Made by a program: the position numbers and the translations under genes
DNA from: Patescibacteria group bacterium
Lineage (GTDB): Bacteria > Patescibacteria > Dojkabacteria > J137
DNA: 64,000 bases
Direction: 5' to 3'
Assembly: GCA_963169855.1 (NCBI GenBank)
Contig: CAUJCN010000001.1
Span: 62,001-126,000, forward strand
The notes under the pieces: model-generated
What the model was told of the DNA's origin: nothing
Databases searched by the model: none
The model's input: the letters and a program-made list of their open reading frames with translations, nothing else
Part shown: positions 63,068 through 64,000 of the stretch, piece after piece
Layout of the letters: the number at the start of each line of letters is the position of its first letter
Position numbering within the stretch: position 1 is the first letter of the stretch

Positions 63068-64000
63068 TTACGATTCTACTACTTCGACACCCAAAACTTG
63101 AAGTGTTAATTCCAAATCTTTTGTATACAAATCCAGCAGAGGGAGCAGATTAACTTTGTATACAGGGTTTGCTTCATTTCCTAATTTAGCAAACCCTCTT
63201 CTAATCTTCCTTTGGCTGCGCTGTAAGTTACTATGATCTTTCGCTTTATCCATAAGATTGTATAAGTCTCTGAGTATACTTTTATCGGAATGCGAGTTTA
63301 GTACATCAGGTATTACTCGAACTAGAGCGTCTATCTTTCTCTTCCAAAGAGAAACCATTTGTATAGTAGAATCTTTTGCATTTATTATTTCTATTTTATC
63401 TGACAAATCATTTACGTACTGTACTAACCGTATCACTGAAGCTGAAACCGACCCCCTTCCATTTGCAGTTTTATCATATTGATACTTTCTTAGATTCCTT
63501 ATTAAAATCTTTAGAGTATCTTCCAACTTTCTGGTATCTTCTACACTTTCTAAAGTTATTAATCTTAGTTCTAATGATGATTTTAAAGAATACTCTTCAT
63601 CTCCTTCGCTATCCTTAATAGAAAGAATTGTGCTTCTAATTCCAAGATCCAAAACTTTTTTAGTTGTTTCTAAATCGAAAACTTGTTGTTCAGAAACTTC
63701 TGTCCTTTGAGACTTGAGTGTAACATCCAAATTAAATTGTTTTTTTCCACCCAAATCCTTATATCGTTTTTCTATATGAATTATTGCTCTTCTGCAGTAT
63801 TCTGCTAGTTCCACATCTCCACATTCGGCACCAAATTCTCTAATGCCTATAATAAGATCTTCAACTGAATTTAATACATCGTCATGAACATAGCTTGAAG
63901 TAGTGCGAAGATCTATTAGAAGTGGGTCAACTAGCATGTCAAACTTTTCTTTAAGATCAACAGGGATCTTTAATTTCAACTCCTGAATTTTTCTAAAGCT
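63068..64000 (-). CDS. Unassigned helical protein, 5' end beyond the right edge
   Basis: The frame is open to the window edge; a TTG at 63979 is not a convincing start because the preceding seven codons continue the helix-like sequence. 310 codons are visible, mainly helical (DVLNSVEDLIIGIREFGAEC, IHIEKRYKDLGGKKQFN). No family recognised. Same strand and plan as the two following genes. Confidence 0.5.
   Translation of the reverse strand, partial: SFRKIQELKLKIPVDLKEKFDMLVDPLLIDLRTTSSYVHDDVLNSVEDLIIGIREFGAECGDVELAEYCRRAIIHIEKRYKDLGGKKQFNLDVTLKSQRTEVSEQQVFDLETTKKVLDLGIRSTILSIKDSEGDEEYSLKSSLELRLITLESVEDTRKLEDTLKILIRNLRKYQYDKTANGRGSVSASVIRLVQYVNDLSDKIEIINAKDSTIQMVSLWKRKIDALVRVIPDVLNSHSDKSILRDLYNLMDKAKDHSNLQRSQRKIRRGFAKLGNEANPVYKVNLLPLLDLYTKDLELTLQVLGVEVVES

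Noticed and set aside
1..64000. TGA read as glycine (alternative code of some candidate phyla)
   Set aside because: TGA is used as a normal stop, for example in microprotein B, the DUF1295 gene and the GIY-YIG gene, and no conserved domain needs TGA read-through.

Overview
The window is AT-rich (by eye roughly 35% GC), densely packed bacterial DNA using the standard genetic code, with TGA serving as a stop. Single-copy bacterial genes are present (metG, gatC, rnpA, mfd, msrA, a tRNA-Arg), several in short or divergent versions, next to many proteins I cannot assign and an oversized set of membrane-anchored surface proteins. That mix, with TrmB-type regulators, a KorAB-type oxidoreductase and promoters that seem to start transcription at or near the start codon, suggests a member of the Patescibacteria / candidate phyla radiation (Dojkabacteria-like is a guess). 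This placement is inference; there is no rRNA in the window.

Layout. 1-4158 (-): N-terminal 1386 codons of a secreted SpvB/Rhs (TcB-like) protein that runs off the left edge. 4366-5897 (+): two overlapping TrmB-family regulators, divergent from it, with a perfect palindrome in the shared upstream region. 5933-11025: small enzymes (DUF1761, VOC, GNAT, HAD, HD, a second GNAT), a broken kinase-like gene, a CREST/ceramidase-like membrane protein and a GIY-YIG protein. 11026-19224 (-): flavodoxin and the alpha and beta subunits of a 2-oxoacid oxidoreductase, with a 1551-residue surface fibre between alpha and beta. 19471-24976: small membrane protein, cold-shock protein with a clear terminator, DUF1295 protein, two GT-C-like membrane proteins and a VIT-family transporter. 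24986-47344 (-): three more giant fibres (3532, 1760 and 1304 residues) with three accessory genes. 47448-64000: unassigned soluble proteins, HemW-like radical SAM protein, MsrA, tRNA-Arg, DsbB-like protein, MetG, GatC, beta-CASP nuclease, RnpA, an SH3b metallopeptidase, Mfd and an unassigned three-gene operon cut by the right edge.

The most interesting system is the fibre set. All four giant proteins share one architecture: short cytoplasmic tail, single membrane anchor, one or more cysteine-pair modules, a variable repeat shaft, an intramolecular chaperone domain of the endosialidase type (peptidase S74) with the Ser-x4-Lys spacing kept, a coiled coil, and a small C-terminal beta domain. 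Each is immediately preceded by an unannotated 42-56 codon gene for a tail-anchored microprotein whose stop codon lies inside the fibre gene (8-17 nt overlap). The largest fibre carries dozens of YadA-head-like 14-residue repeats organised in 105- and about 291-residue super-repeats. I read this as a phage-tail-fibre-like or trimeric-adhesin-like surface system anchored in a single membrane. The nearby DsbB-like protein and GT-C-like proteins could serve the fibres by making disulfides or adding sugars, but that link is inference.
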